A DNA stretch of 64,000 nucleotides from Bacteroidales bacterium (GTDB lineage: Bacteria; Bacteroidota; Bacteroidia; Bacteroidales; WCHB1-69), in contig JAFZIP010000009.1 of the NCBI GenBank assembly GCA_017554325.1, positions 83,484 through 147,483 on the forward strand. The letters run 5' to 3'. This document shows, piece after piece, positions 19,150-28,522 of the stretch. The notes under the pieces were generated by a model. It was not told where the DNA came from and did not search any database. It was given only the letters and a program-made list of their open reading frames with translations. The position numbers were made by a program, and so were the translations under genes. The first letter of the stretch is position 1; each line of letters opens with the position of its first letter.

Positions 19150-19392
19150 ATGAAAAGAGAAGAAATTGTCGAAAAAACGACAGAGATTTTCAGAACTGTT
19201 TTTGAAAATGAGAACATGATTCTATCAGATGATATGACACCCGACATGGTTGATAACTGGGCCTCGCTGACACACATGCAAATGGCGACTGCTCTACAAG
19301 AGGAATTTGGTGTTAAGTTTACCATCAAAGACCAGTTGAAACTTATGCGTGTTGGAGATATAATAGCTTTGTTGGAAGAAAAACTTGCTTGA
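19150..19392 (+). CDS. acyl carrier protein
   Basis: 80-residue four-helix carrier protein. The phosphopantetheine serine is most likely S39 in WASLTHMQ, where the usual D-S-L motif has become A-S-L; the S-L core and following helix are kept. It lies between its adenylation enzyme and a hexapeptide acyltransferase, suggesting that it holds the activated acid for transfer to a sugar. Confidence 0.85.
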   Translation: MKREEIVEKTTEIFRTVFENENMILSDDMTPDMVDNWASLTHMQMATALQEEFGVKFTIKDQLKLMRVGDIIALLEEKLA

Positions 19393-19394
19393 TT

Positions 19395-20003
19395 ATGGGA
19401 AGAATAATTGAAAAGATTAAAATGAAGATAAACGACTTAATTAAGTTCGTACAATATGGAGATCTCCCAACCAGCTACTACGTCAAACGTGGTATGAAGG
19501 TGGGTAAAAACTTTAATCGTCAATCTGGAACACGATTGGATCCTTCAAATTGTTGGCTCATTACCATAGGTGATGATGTGAATTTGGCAAATAAAGTACA
19601 GATTATTGCCCATGATTACTCATCCTGCAAATACACTGAGCATTGCCGCGTGGGACGCGTAATAATAGGCGATAGGGCTTTTATTGGTGCCAATGCCACT
19701 ATTCTGATGAATGTAAAAATTGGCGAAGATGTGATAGTATCAGCCGGTAGCGTTGTTACAAAGGATGTTCCTGATAATTGTGTGGTATCTGGTGTCCCAG
19801 CTGAGATAGTAGGGCATACATCTGATTTTGTGGGGTGGGAACAATTCCAAATTGCCAAATGTGAGAAGGTATTCGATAGATCTTACACAGTATTTGGTGG
19901 TGCAACCCGAGAAAAGCAAGAGGAAATACTCAAGTATTTAGATGAACATCCTGGTGAAGCCGCGTATATAAAATTCAAATTTAGAGAAAGACTTTCATAC
20001 TAG
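19395..20003 (+). CDS. hexapeptide O/N-acyltransferase (maltose/galactoside acetyltransferase-like)
   Basis: 202-residue left-handed beta-helix acyltransferase. Motifs IGDDVNLANKVQIIAHD, GDRAFIGANATILMNVKIG and the C-terminal GSVVTKDVPDNCVVSGVPAEIVG are typical of the NodL/LacA group. It is encoded three bases after the carrier protein and may use the carrier-bound acyl group rather than acetyl-CoA (inference from context). The C-terminal 45 residues extend beyond the usual fold. Confidence 0.75.
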   Translation: MGRIIEKIKMKINDLIKFVQYGDLPTSYYVKRGMKVGKNFNRQSGTRLDPSNCWLITIGDDVNLANKVQIIAHDYSSCKYTEHCRVGRVIIGDRAFIGANATILMNVKIGEDVIVSAGSVVTKDVPDNCVVSGVPAEIVGHTSDFVGWEQFQIAKCEKVFDRSYTVFGGATREKQEEILKYLDEHPGEAAYIKFKFRERLSY

Positions 20004-20041
20004 ATATATGTCTTTCCGCTTGTTCCAGTAATTCTAAATCA

Positions 20042-21187
20042 ATGAAAAAACTCTGTGCCATTGCAACCATAGAGGGTACAATGAACTCATTCATCATCCC
20101 TGCTATGGAGTACTTTGTGGACAAGGGGTACGACGTTACCCTGGTCTGCACGATGTCGGAAGACTTCATAAAGAAGAACTCGGGGAAGTTCCACTGTGTG
20201 AACATCCCTATGAAAAGGGGTATTGCCATAGGCGACATGTTGCGCCTGCCATGGAAGTTCTGGAAACTGTTCCGCAAGGAGAAGTTCGACTATGTGCAGT
20301 ACGCCACAACCAATGCCTCTTTCTATGCCTGCATACCAGCTAAGCTATGCGGCATCAAGACGAGGGTGTATTGCCAGTGGGGTCTGCTATATGTGGGCTA
20401 CACTGGCATCAAACGTAGTATCTTCAAATGGGTGGAGAAATTCTTGTGTTCTTCTGCAACACATATAACCGTGGCCAGCAAGAAGAATATGGAGTATGCC
20501 GTGGAAGAAGGGCTGATGCCGGCATCGAAAGCGTCAGTGATAGGTGATGGCGGTACAGTGGGTGTAGAACTGTCAGTGTTTGATGTTGCAAAACGGGAAG
20601 CATTTAAGGCACAGGTACTGGAAGAACACCCTGAATTGAAAGGTCGTCTGGTTTATGGCTATGTTGGCCGTATTGAAACGGATAAAGGAATAAGTGAGTT
20701 GTTGGAAGCTTTCATGAGCTTGAACAATGAGAAATATGCCCTCTTGCTGATTGGTCCGTTTGATGAGTTGCGGAGCAACATCAACCCACAATTGATTGAG
20801 CGGGCGAAAGCATCAGGCAGGGTGGTTTTCCATGGTTTTTCAAAGGAAGTTCCCAAATATATGTCTGCGATGGACATCCTCGTACATCCGACTTATCGAG
20901 AAGGCTTCAGCATGGTAATTCAGCAAGGAATGGCCATGGGATGTGCCATTATCACCACCAACGTGCCTGGTCCTTCAGAAGTGATTGTAGATGGAAAGTC
21001 GGGGATTCTTGTTCCTGACCATTCCGCATCCGATCTTGCAAAAGCAATGGAACAATTGGGTGAGAATGCTGAAATGAGAAAAGAATATGTAGAGGCTGGC
21101 CTTGAACGAGTGCGAAAACTCTTCAACAGACAAAGGATGCTGGAACTGACTTATCAAGACCGAATTAGAATGATGAACAATCACTAA
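20042..21187 (+). CDS. glycosyltransferase family 4
   Basis: GT-B transferase of 381 residues (PglA/WbnH-like group). Clear second-domain start GYVGRIETDKGISELLEAF near residue 203 and the donor motif HPTYREGFSMVIQQGMAMGCAIITTNVPG near 283 with E-x7-E-like spacing. Full length. Starts 38 bases after the previous gene and is richer in G+C than the genes before it. Confidence 0.9.
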   Translation: MKKLCAIATIEGTMNSFIIPAMEYFVDKGYDVTLVCTMSEDFIKKNSGKFHCVNIPMKRGIAIGDMLRLPWKFWKLFRKEKFDYVQYATTNASFYACIPAKLCGIKTRVYCQWGLLYVGYTGIKRSIFKWVEKFLCSSATHITVASKKNMEYAVEEGLMPASKASVIGDGGTVGVELSVFDVAKREAFKAQVLEEHPELKGRLVYGYVGRIETDKGISELLEAFMSLNNEKYALLLIGPFDELRSNINPQLIERAKASGRVVFHGFSKEVPKYMSAMDILVHPTYREGFSMVIQQGMAMGCAIITTNVPGPSEVIVDGKSGILVPDHSASDLAKAMEQLGENAEMRKEYVEAGLERVRKLFNRQRMLELTYQDRIRMMNNH

Positions 21188-21198
21188 ATATTAATAAT

Positions 21199-22005
21199 AT
21201 GTCAAAGTTTAATTTAATGATTCTCGCTTCTACTCCAGAAGATGCATTGAGTGCACAAAATGCAGGAGTAGATCGCGTTTTTTTTGACTTAGAGTATATC
21301 GGTAAGGCCGAACGTCAGCGTAACCGTGATACCGTGAAATATCATAACGATATTGAGCAGATACCCGCTCTTCGAGAGGTGGTTACCTCATCGTCTTTGC
21401 TGGTACGAACTAATCCCATCCATGCCTATACGGCCACAGAAGTTGAAAAAGCCATTCGCTATGGGGCTGATTATCTAATGCTGCCCATGACAATGGACCG
21501 CAATGATGTGGAAACGTATGTAAAACTTGTCAACGGGCGAGCCAAAGTCATTATCATGATTGAGACTGCCGCATCCATGACACGGCTGGACGAAATACTG
21601 GAAGTGCCGGGCATTGATGAACTGTTCATAGGGCTGAACGATTTACACATCAGCATGGGGTTAAACTTCTTGTTTGAACCACTGGCGGGTGGTTTAGTGG
21701 ATTTCATTGCCAAGAAATGCAAGGCCAAGGGCGTTCCGTTCGGGTTTGGAGGTATAGCAAGGATTGGTGATGGAATTCTGCCAGCCGATATGATATTGGG
21801 CGAACATGTGCGAGTGGGTTCCAGTTCTGTTATCCTGTCAAGGACATTCAAAGGAGGAGATTCACCGCAGGCTATTGATTTCAAAGCAGAGGTTGACAAG
21901 GTGAGAAACTGCTTTGACGAACTGCAGACTTGGAGCGCTGACCAGTTGGATGAGAACCGACTGAAAGTTAAGCAAATAGTTAATCGAATAGTCTTCCCCG
22001 TATGA
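21199..22005 (+). CDS. HpcH/HpaI aldolase/citrate lyase family protein
   Basis: TIM-barrel lyase of 268 residues. MIETAASMTRLDEIL (residues about 115-129) has the metal-binding glutamate, and LFIGLNDLHISMGL supplies the matching aspartate. Family members split or join pyruvate- or acetyl-derived units. In this locus it overlaps WbqC by four bases and stands near a DegT-like enzyme, so it may form or cleave a carbon skeleton for a polysaccharide substituent (inference). Confidence 0.75.
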   Translation: MSKFNLMILASTPEDALSAQNAGVDRVFFDLEYIGKAERQRNRDTVKYHNDIEQIPALREVVTSSSLLVRTNPIHAYTATEVEKAIRYGADYLMLPMTMDRNDVETYVKLVNGRAKVIIMIETAASMTRLDEILEVPGIDELFIGLNDLHISMGLNFLFEPLAGGLVDFIAKKCKAKGVPFGFGGIARIGDGILPADMILGEHVRVGSSSVILSRTFKGGDSPQAIDFKAEVDKVRNCFDELQTWSADQLDENRLKVKQIVNRIVFPV

Positions 22006-22694
22006 ACGTAGGAATCCATCAACCCGACTATATCCCTTGGTTGGGATTGTTTTACAAGATGTATCTATCGGATGTATTCGTACATCTGGATGATGCGCAG
22101 TATTCAAATGAAGCTGCGCACAATTTCAACACCATAAAGGTTTCGCAAGGTGAGTTCAGAATCAAGTTCCCGGTAGAGTATCATTTCGGTGATTTGATTA
22201 ATCAAGTACGGCCAAAGTATGAATTAAAGTGGCGGGAGAAGCATTTGCGTACGTTCGAGATGAATTATGCAAAGGCGAAATATTTCAAGGATGTCTATCC
22301 AGGCCTGAAAGAGATCTATATGGTGGATTATGCCAATGTGGCTGACCTGAACATTGCTATCAACGAGTATATTGCCGGTCAGTTTGGCATCAAGCCGAAG
22401 TTTGTGCGTTCGTCAGAGTTTGCCTTCGATACCAAGCGCGAGGAGAAAGTGATTGACCTCTGCGTGGCTGTGGGAGGCACAAGATATATCTCCGGCAATG
22501 GTGCTCGTGTTTATCAAGACCCGGAGCATTTTGCAGCCCGCGGTGTGGAACTAACGTATTTGGACTATAAGCCCATTGAATATCCACAACTTTGGAAAGA
22601 ATTCCTGCCTTGCATGTCGGCATTGGATTATATCTTCAACTGCGGATATGACTGGGACTATGTGGTTAAGGAAGTGGCTCAACTGAATCAATGA
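22002..22694 (+). CDS. WbqC family protein
   Basis: WbqC-like protein of 230 residues, a family recurrent in O-antigen and capsule loci and of uncertain biochemical role. The N-terminal GIHQPDYIPWLGLFYKMYLSD motif is the family hallmark (invariant HQP-Y-PW-G), and VHLDDAQYS and FIKVSQG-like segments follow. Overlaps both neighbours by four bases (ATGA), so it is translated with the aldolase and the DegT-like protein and probably acts in the same step. Confidence 0.85.
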   Translation: MNVGIHQPDYIPWLGLFYKMYLSDVFVHLDDAQYSNEAAHNFNTIKVSQGEFRIKFPVEYHFGDLINQVRPKYELKWREKHLRTFEMNYAKAKYFKDVYPGLKEIYMVDYANVADLNIAINEYIAGQFGIKPKFVRSSEFAFDTKREEKVIDLCVAVGGTRYISGNGARVYQDPEHFAARGVELTYLDYKPIEYPQLWKEFLPCMSALDYIFNCGYDWDYVVKEVAQLNQ

Positions 22695-23671
22695 AAGAGA
22701 TTGGAAGTTTTATCGAATTGGAACTCCCCAATGGGAAGGAACTATACGCTGGTGACAAGGATGTGGCACGACTAAACACAGGGCGTGCTGCCATTTGGCA
22801 TGCCTTCAGAATTACCGGTGCCAAGACTATTTGGATTCCTTACTACCAGTGCGAGACCGTGCGGGAATTCTTATTGAGGAAAGAGTGCCGAATTAAGTAT
22901 TACCATCAGGACAAGAACTTTAATCCAACTGATTTGACACCGGCAGAAGACGAGGCAGTGCTATTGGTGAACTACTATGGTATCATGTCATACGAGAGGA
23001 TGAAGACGCTGGCGGCAGATTACAAGCATGTGATTACTGATAACTGCCAGGCATTCTTCTGCCCGCCTATTCCTAATGCGCTTACAGTTTATTCCGCAAG
23101 GAAATTTGTAGGAGTGGCTGATGGTGCATACGTAGTGGGCAAGAATGCTCATAAGTATGTGGAGGAATATCCACAGTGCTATTCATCCGACACGGCTGCT
23201 TTCCTGCTTAAGCGCATAGAGTATGGTTGCGAGGGTAAGGGCTATGAGGCTCGTACTATCAATGAAGAGCGGGTAGATACAGAGGACATTATGAAGATGT
23301 CTGCTCTGACCAGAGCAATGCTGGATGGGGCAGATTATGAGTACAACAAAAAGCGCAGGGAAGAGAACTTCCAACTTTCTTGTGAATTGTATGCGGGAAT
23401 TAATCGCATTGACCCTGTGCTTTATTTAGATGAGGATACGGTTCCTATGGTTTATCCGTTAGTAGTGGAGGATAACAACCTCTTGGGAGCTTTACTCGCG
23501 GCCAAGCACTTCCAAGGGCATTGGTGGAAGTACATTACTGAGGAATTGCCGGAGGATACATTTGAACACTGGCTTTCACGCTATGTGATTCCCATTACTA
23601 TTGACCATCGGTATGGTGAGGCTGAGATACGCCATATCCATACGGTGGTGATGAACGCACTAAAACACTAA
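22691..23671 (+). CDS. DegT-like PLP-dependent enzyme
   Basis: 326-residue divergent DegT/aminotransferase-fold protein. LNTGRAAIWHAFR, IPYYQCETV, ITDNCQAFF (pyridine-binding aspartate) and VYSARKFVGVADGAYV with a PLP lysine in the place usual for the fold are visible. It is shorter than standard sugar aminotransferases. The operon overlap with WbqC and aldolase suggests that the three make one sugar or amino acid substituent. Confidence 0.75.
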   Translation: MKEIGSFIELELPNGKELYAGDKDVARLNTGRAAIWHAFRITGAKTIWIPYYQCETVREFLLRKECRIKYYHQDKNFNPTDLTPAEDEAVLLVNYYGIMSYERMKTLAADYKHVITDNCQAFFCPPIPNALTVYSARKFVGVADGAYVVGKNAHKYVEEYPQCYSSDTAAFLLKRIEYGCEGKGYEARTINEERVDTEDIMKMSALTRAMLDGADYEYNKKRREENFQLSCELYAGINRIDPVLYLDEDTVPMVYPLVVEDNNLLGALLAAKHFQGHWWKYITEELPEDTFEHWLSRYVIPITIDHRYGEAEIRHIHTVVMNALKH

Positions 23672-23673
23672 TC

Positions 23674-24285
23674 ATGGTATATAAAGTATTTAAGCGATGT
23701 TTCGACTTTACGTCGGCATTGTTACTATTTATTGTCATCAGTCCGCTGTTTCTGGTGCTGATGATTTGTGCATGGATCTCGATAGGTCGTCCGATATTCT
23801 TCCACCAGGAGCGTTCGGGGAAGGATGAGAAACCTTTTGGGTTGATGAAGTTCCGTACCATGACGGATGCCAGGGATGCGGAGGGTAACTTGTTGCCCGA
23901 TGCTGAACGATTAACTAAGTTCGGACGTTTCTTGAGGAATTCCTCCTTGGATGAACTGCCCGAACTACTCAATATCATCAAGGGTGATATGGCAGTGATT
24001 GGGCCAAGGCCGTTGTATATGAAGTATAATCCGTATTACACAGAATATGAGCGTAAACGCAATACCGTCAGAGGTGGTTTGATACCGCCAGAGTCATTGT
24101 ATTACGATTCGTTCCTGACATGGGACAAGCAATTGAAATATGAGGCTGACTATGCAGAGAATCTGTCGTTTATGCTGGATGTGAAAATCTTGATAAGTGT
24201 GTTTAAGACCATGCTTCGCAGGAACAAGGAAGACTACGGTGAATATGCTCGTGAAGCATTGGATATTGAACGATCAAAAAAATAA
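23674..24285 (+). CDS. initiating sugar phosphotransferase (bacterial sugar transferase, PglC/EpsL type)
   Basis: Polyprenyl-phosphate hexose-1-phosphate transferase of the short, single-domain type, 203 residues. It has one N-terminal membrane segment (SALLLFIVISPLFLVLMICAW), then HQERSGKDEKPFGLMKFRTM, the catalytic SLDELPELLNIIKGDMAVIGPRP region and the final helix. It starts repeat-unit synthesis on undecaprenyl phosphate at the inner membrane. It differs from the broken long-type copies represented only by tails at 25379 and 56200. Confidence 0.92.
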   Translation: MVYKVFKRCFDFTSALLLFIVISPLFLVLMICAWISIGRPIFFHQERSGKDEKPFGLMKFRTMTDARDAEGNLLPDAERLTKFGRFLRNSSLDELPELLNIIKGDMAVIGPRPLYMKYNPYYTEYERKRNTVRGGLIPPESLYYDSFLTWDKQLKYEADYAENLSFMLDVKILISVFKTMLRRNKEDYGEYAREALDIERSKK

Positions 24286-24292
24286 ACATAAT

Positions 24293-24958
24293 ATGGGAAA
24301 TGTCTTAGTTATAGCCCCTCATCCAGATGATGAAATACTGGGTTGTGGAGGAACAATGTTAAAGCATATTGCAGAAGGAGATAATGTATATGTGTGTATC
24401 GTGACTCATGCTGCCCCTCCTATTTACAAGGAAGGAGCTTCGGCTAATATTCAAAAGGCAGCGAAACAATGTCATAATATGATGGGTGTTAAAGAGACCT
24501 TCTTCTTGAACTTCCCGACCGTTATGCTTGAAACAGTTGACAGATATAAAATCAACGATGCGATACTTAATGTAGAGCAATCTACTAAAGCAGATGTCAT
24601 GTATATACCCCATTATGGTGATATGCAAAAGGACCATCAGATCGTTGCTGATGCGTGTATGGTTGCGGCAAGGCCCAAATACAAGCATCGCGTACTCAAA
24701 GTGTATGGTTATGAAACAATGTCGGAAACAGCATGGAATGCACCGAATGTGCAGAATGAATTTATACCCAATACATACGTGGATATAAGCGATTTTCTTG
24801 AAAAAAAGAAAGAAGCCCTTTCCTTTTATGGTTCTCAATTGAATCCTTTCCCTGATGCTCGTTCCTTAGAATCTATCGATGCATTGGCAAAGTATAGAGG
24901 GGCATTGATGCATATGAATGCAGCAGAAGCTTTTATGTTATTAAGGGAGCTCCGATAA
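24293..24958 (+). CDS. PIG-L family deacetylase
   Basis: Zinc-dependent N-deacetylase of the GlcNAc-PI deacetylase (LmbE) superfamily, 221 residues. VLVIAPHPDDEILGCGG gives the PHPDDE metal motif at the N-terminus and HYGDMQKDHQIVADAC holds the distal histidine pair. ATG at 24293 is eight bases after the previous stop. It would deacetylate an N-acetyl sugar precursor or repeat unit, freeing an amine for the acylation enzymes downstream (inference). Confidence 0.85.
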   Translation: MGNVLVIAPHPDDEILGCGGTMLKHIAEGDNVYVCIVTHAAPPIYKEGASANIQKAAKQCHNMMGVKETFFLNFPTVMLETVDRYKINDAILNVEQSTKADVMYIPHYGDMQKDHQIVADACMVAARPKYKHRVLKVYGYETMSETAWNAPNVQNEFIPNTYVDISDFLEKKKEALSFYGSQLNPFPDARSLESIDALAKYRGALMHMNAAEAFMLLRELR

Positions 24959-25000
24959 AGTAATAATTATCAGCTACATTAGCGACAACAATAGTGGCAT

Positions 25001-25378
25001 ATGTGGAAGCAGTTTTTTCATATTGGCTTTACCAAAACTCTCTGGTTTAATATCCGTTATTTGCCCTTTTTTGACGCCATACACATCCCAGTGCTACTTT
25101 CCAGAGATGTTCAGATAAGGCATTGTAATAGAGGTTTTTGTGAGTTTAAGGGAGGCAAAAATGGGATTATTACGTTTTGGCTTTGGTGATCGGCTGTACT
25201 GCCGAGATCAGAAAAGTTCATTATTCATAGCAGGGAAGATAATTGTTGTTGGTAGAGGAGTCCATGCATTCGGAGTTGGTACACAACTCACGATACACAA
25301 AAATGGTGTTTTTCAAGTTGGGGATAACTTTACGTCATTTGGCAACACTTTCCTAAAAAAAAGAGCAAGAGTATCATG
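25001..25378 (+). pseudogene. broken hexapeptide acyltransferase (frameshifted and 3' truncated)
   Basis: Two overlapping open frames read as one protein start: frame one (25001-25189) gives a MWKQFFHIGFTKTLWFN-like N-terminus and FCEFKGG, frame two (25140-25379) carries on with RFGFGDRLYC and AFGVGTQLTIHKNGVFQVGDN, as in Bacteroidales capsule O-acetyltransferases. A one-base shift near 25160-25170 breaks the frame, and homology stops at 25378 where another gene's tail begins. It is therefore a relic without function. Part of a 530-base stretch with no intact gene. Confidence 0.7.
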
Positions 25379-25491
25379 ACTGACATTAAGATGATCTTTA
25401 TCACTATCAAAAATGTGCTGATGCGTAAGGATATCAATTCCGCCACAGCGGCAACGATGGGAGTTTTTATGGAAATAATTAATTTTTTATT
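25379..25491 (+). pseudogene. C-terminal tail of a sugar transferase gene (relic)
   Basis: Bases 25379-25468 encode 30 residues (TDIKMIFITIKNVLMRKD...) that match 26 of 30 residues of the tail at 56275-56364. This is the C-terminal end of long-type polyprenyl glycosylphosphotransferases. Nothing of the 5' part remains; it is fused to the acyltransferase relic just upstream. The rest up to 25491 is a short A+T-rich leader for the next gene. Confidence 0.7.
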
Positions 25492-26142
25492 ATGAAAGAC
25501 ATTGCAATATACGGCGCTGGCGGCTTCGGGCGAGAGGTGGCCTGCTTAATCAAGCGAATCAACGAAAAAGAGCTAACGTGGAATCTGATTGGCTTTTTCG
25601 ATGATAACCCGGATTTGAAAGGCAAGATGATTTCTCATTATGCCCCTTGCCTAGGTGGAATTAATGAGTTAAACACTTATAAAAAAGACCTTGCTTTGAC
25701 AATCCCTATCGGCAACCCTCAAACAGTCAGAAAAGTGCATTATAGAATTAGTAATGAAAAAGTTTATTATCCCAATCTTATTATGACAGATTTTTTGATG
25801 GCTGACATTGAATCTTTCAAGATAGGGAAGGGTAATATTATTCAAGGAGGTTGTTCAGTGAGTTGCGATGTTGAATTTGGTGATTTTAATGTCCTCAACG
25901 GTAGCATTGCTTTTGGACACGATGCCAAAGTGGGTAGCTTCAACACCTTTATGCCTGGTACGAGAATATCCGGTGAGGTTAATATTGGCGATGAGAATTT
26001 CTTTGGTGTGGGGTCCATCGTTTTGCAACAAATAAAAATAGGGAACAATGTCCGTTTAGGAGCTGGCAGCGTAATGATGACCAAACCCAAAGATGGTAAC
26101 TTGTATATAGGTAACCCGGCCGCAAAGTTTCGGTTTCGATAA
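25492..26142 (+). CDS. NeuD-like acetyltransferase (sialic acid/sugar O-acyltransferase family)
   Basis: 216-residue enzyme with an N-terminal Rossmann-like domain (DIAIYGAGGFGREVACLIK) and a C-terminal hexapeptide helix (GSIAFGHDAKVGSFNTFMPGTRISGEVNIGD), the layout of PglD/NeuD. The HD motif at GHDAKVG carries the usual catalytic histidine. It opens the carrier-protein gene cluster that runs to 37131 and may put an acyl group on a 4-amino sugar. A second, N-terminally truncated homologue is at 37184. Confidence 0.85.
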   Translation: MKDIAIYGAGGFGREVACLIKRINEKELTWNLIGFFDDNPDLKGKMISHYAPCLGGINELNTYKKDLALTIPIGNPQTVRKVHYRISNEKVYYPNLIMTDFLMADIESFKIGKGNIIQGGCSVSCDVEFGDFNVLNGSIAFGHDAKVGSFNTFMPGTRISGEVNIGDENFFGVGSIVLQQIKIGNNVRLGAGSVMMTKPKDGNLYIGNPAAKFRFR

Positions 26143-26163
26143 GGATTAATAAATTATTATAAT

Positions 26164-27693
26164 ATGAAAATCAATTTAATTGAATACTTCGTCGAAACGG
26201 TAGGTCATTTCGGTGAAAGAACAGCCGTGGTGGATGGCAATCGCCACGTGACCTTCAACGACCTTGATGTGCAAGCCCGCAAGTTGGCACAAACCATTAT
26301 CGACACCTGCCAGTGCAAGAATCGCCCTGTGGCTATGTTTATGCCCAAATGCGTTGAGGCTGCGGTGGCCGACCTGGCCATCACCTACAGTGGCAATGCC
26401 TACATGAACCTCGACGTGAAGAACCCTGCCGAGCGTTTGGGAAACATCTTTGCGCTGATTCAGCCCGCTGCGGTTATCACCAACAGCAAGTTTAAAGCTA
26501 TTATTGAGCCTATTGCTTCGGCAAATGGCGCCAAGGTGATTAATGTGGAAGAGGTCAATGCCGATGCCCCAACGCAGGAGGCTCTGCTGGCTCGCATTTC
26601 CGACCTTATCGACACCGACCCCTATTGCATCATCAACACCAGCGGTAGCACGGGTACACCTAAGGGTGTGGTGCTGAATCATAAGAGCTTTATCGACTTC
26701 ATGGCACAGACCTTCGATGAGTACCACTTCTCGGAGAACGACATCATCGGCTCACTGTCGCCTGTGTTGTTCGACATTTGGAGCTATGAGATGTGCCTGC
26801 TGCAAGGCAAGGGTGCCAGCATCGTGGTCATCCCCGACACTTGGTCGGCCTTCCCGGTGAAGATTCTCCAGTTGATGCAAGAGCAGAAAGTGAGCTACAT
26901 CTTCTGGGTGCCTACCATCATGGTGAACATCGCCAACATGGGTCTGCTGCAACAAGTGCCGCTGCCTGAGTTGCGCTTATGCTGGTTTGCAGGCGAGGTG
27001 TTCCCCACCAAGCAGTTCAATATATGGCGCCACAATTTGCCACAAACCACATTCGCCAATTTCTACGGTCCTATCGAGATTACGCTTGATTGTGTGTATT
27101 ATACAGTTGAGCGCGAGATTGCCGACGATGAGCCTATCCCGATTGGCAAACCATTCCGCAATACTGACATCTTGATTCTCGATGGGAACAACCAGAATGT
27201 CACCGACGCCAACAAGGAAGGCGAGTTGTGCATCCGCGGCACATCCTTGGCCATGGGCTACTACAACAACCCCGAGAAGACCTCAGCCGCCTTTGTGCAG
27301 AATCCGCTGAACCACAGCTATCCGGAGATTATCTATCGCACGGGCGACTTGGTTTTCATCAACTCGCGTGGTGAAATCGTGTTCAAAGGTCGTAAAGACA
27401 GCCTTATCAAGCACTTGGGCTATCGCATTGAGTTGGGCGAAATTGAACATGTCATCATCAACACACTGAAGCTGGTGAAGAATGGTTGCGTGGTGTATAA
27501 CCACCAACGCAAGGAAATCACCCTCTATTATGAGGCTGAGCAGGAACTCACCGCTGCTGACTTTCGCAAGTCGATTGGCAACACCCTGCCCAAGTACATG
27601 ATTCCTGTGGTGTATCACCACCTGCCCGAGCTGAAGCGCAACACCAATGGTAAGATTGACCGCTTATACTATAGCAAACTCGTTGAAGAATAA
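26164..27693 (+). CDS. ANL-superfamily adenylation enzyme
   Basis: 509-residue stand-alone adenylation enzyme. Motifs INTSGSTGTPKGV, NFYGPIEIT, YRTGDLV and the final NTNGKIDRLYY with catalytic lysine are intact. It should activate an amino or carboxylic acid and pass it to one of the carrier proteins downstream, probably that at 28523. It is the probable starter-unit selector of the assembly line. The stop and next start share one base (TAATG). The gene is clearly richer in G+C than the acyltransferase relic before it. Confidence 0.85.
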   Translation: MKINLIEYFVETVGHFGERTAVVDGNRHVTFNDLDVQARKLAQTIIDTCQCKNRPVAMFMPKCVEAAVADLAITYSGNAYMNLDVKNPAERLGNIFALIQPAAVITNSKFKAIIEPIASANGAKVINVEEVNADAPTQEALLARISDLIDTDPYCIINTSGSTGTPKGVVLNHKSFIDFMAQTFDEYHFSENDIIGSLSPVLFDIWSYEMCLLQGKGASIVVIPDTWSAFPVKILQLMQEQKVSYIFWVPTIMVNIANMGLLQQVPLPELRLCWFAGEVFPTKQFNIWRHNLPQTTFANFYGPIEITLDCVYYTVEREIADDEPIPIGKPFRNTDILILDGNNQNVTDANKEGELCIRGTSLAMGYYNNPEKTSAAFVQNPLNHSYPEIIYRTGDLVFINSRGEIVFKGRKDSLIKHLGYRIELGEIEHVIINTLKLVKNGCVVYNHQRKEITLYYEAEQELTAADFRKSIGNTLPKYMIPVVYHHLPELKRNTNGKIDRLYYSKLVEE

Positions 27694-28499
27694 TGGAAAG
27701 AGTACAAACGATAGAGCAGATACAGCAGCTGTCGGCTGAAATCCGTTCGCTACGTCGTGGGTTTATCACCAATTTTTTTCTCGATCCTGTGAAGCATGGG
27801 CTGTGGATTGCCAAAGGTGATTGCCATACGGAGCGCACAGGCAGCACGCTGTTCATCATCAAGCAGTCGCCCACGTTTTGGAACGTATTCTATTGTTCCA
27901 CCACACTCGACGATTTTAGCCATGATCTGTCGGACTTTATGGCTGAGCACGCTGATGTAACAATGATGTTCGACATTGTGGGGCGCGACGTGCAGTGCCA
28001 GCCCATGGTGGAACTGTTCCGCAGCAAAGGCTGCAAGGAGGCCACATCCTTGGTGCGCATGACCAGAATGACAACCTTGATGGAATACACACCTGACAGC
28101 AGCATACGCCAAGCTACGGAAAAAGACATCCCAGAGGTGAGCCAATTGCTACACACCTACTTTGATGAGCAAACCGAGCAGATACCCTACGATGAGGAAC
28201 TGCTGGACTATGCCCATCAAGGTCATGTGCTGGTGTGCGAAGAGGAGAGTAAGATGGCAGGCTTCTTGATTTACGAGCTTAATGCTACCACACTCTATCT
28301 GCGCTATTGGTTTACGCATCCTGACTACCGTGATCGCAAAGTGGGCTCTCGACTTCTCCGCAGATTCTTCGAAGAGGGCAAGGACACCAAGCGTCAACTC
28401 TTCTGGGTGATTCGCACCAACGAAAACGCCATTGTGCGCTATCGCCACTATGGCTTTGCCGAAGAGAATATGTATGATTATGTAATGCAATTTAATTAA
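27693..28499 (+). CDS. GNAT-type N-acyltransferase
   Basis: 268-residue protein whose C-terminal half (residues about 130-268) is a GNAT domain: RQATEKDIPEVSQLLHTYF start, then WFTHPDYRDRKVGSRLLRRFF giving the acetyl-CoA pyrophosphate loop (Q/R-x-x-G-x-G/A variant) and NENAIVRYRHYGF near the end. The N-terminal 120 residues are not assignable by eye. Located between the adenylation enzyme and its carrier protein, it may acylate the loaded amino acid, or act as a transfer enzyme from carrier to sugar. Confidence 0.7.
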   Translation: MERVQTIEQIQQLSAEIRSLRRGFITNFFLDPVKHGLWIAKGDCHTERTGSTLFIIKQSPTFWNVFYCSTTLDDFSHDLSDFMAEHADVTMMFDIVGRDVQCQPMVELFRSKGCKEATSLVRMTRMTTLMEYTPDSSIRQATEKDIPEVSQLLHTYFDEQTEQIPYDEELLDYAHQGHVLVCEEESKMAGFLIYELNATTLYLRYWFTHPDYRDRKVGSRLLRRFFEEGKDTKRQLFWVIRTNENAIVRYRHYGFAEENMYDYVMQFN

Positions 28500-28522
28500 T
28501 AACAATAATATATTTGATTGAT

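Noticed and set aside
21471..22022. Long minus-strand frame of 183 codons
   Set aside because: It overlaps the HpcH aldolase completely and has a serine/proline-rich composition typical of antisense frames.
28509..28516. TATATTTG as a promoter -7 box before the carrier protein
   Set aside because: There is no TTTG box 19-21 bases upstream and the site is only six bases before the ATG within a tight operon.
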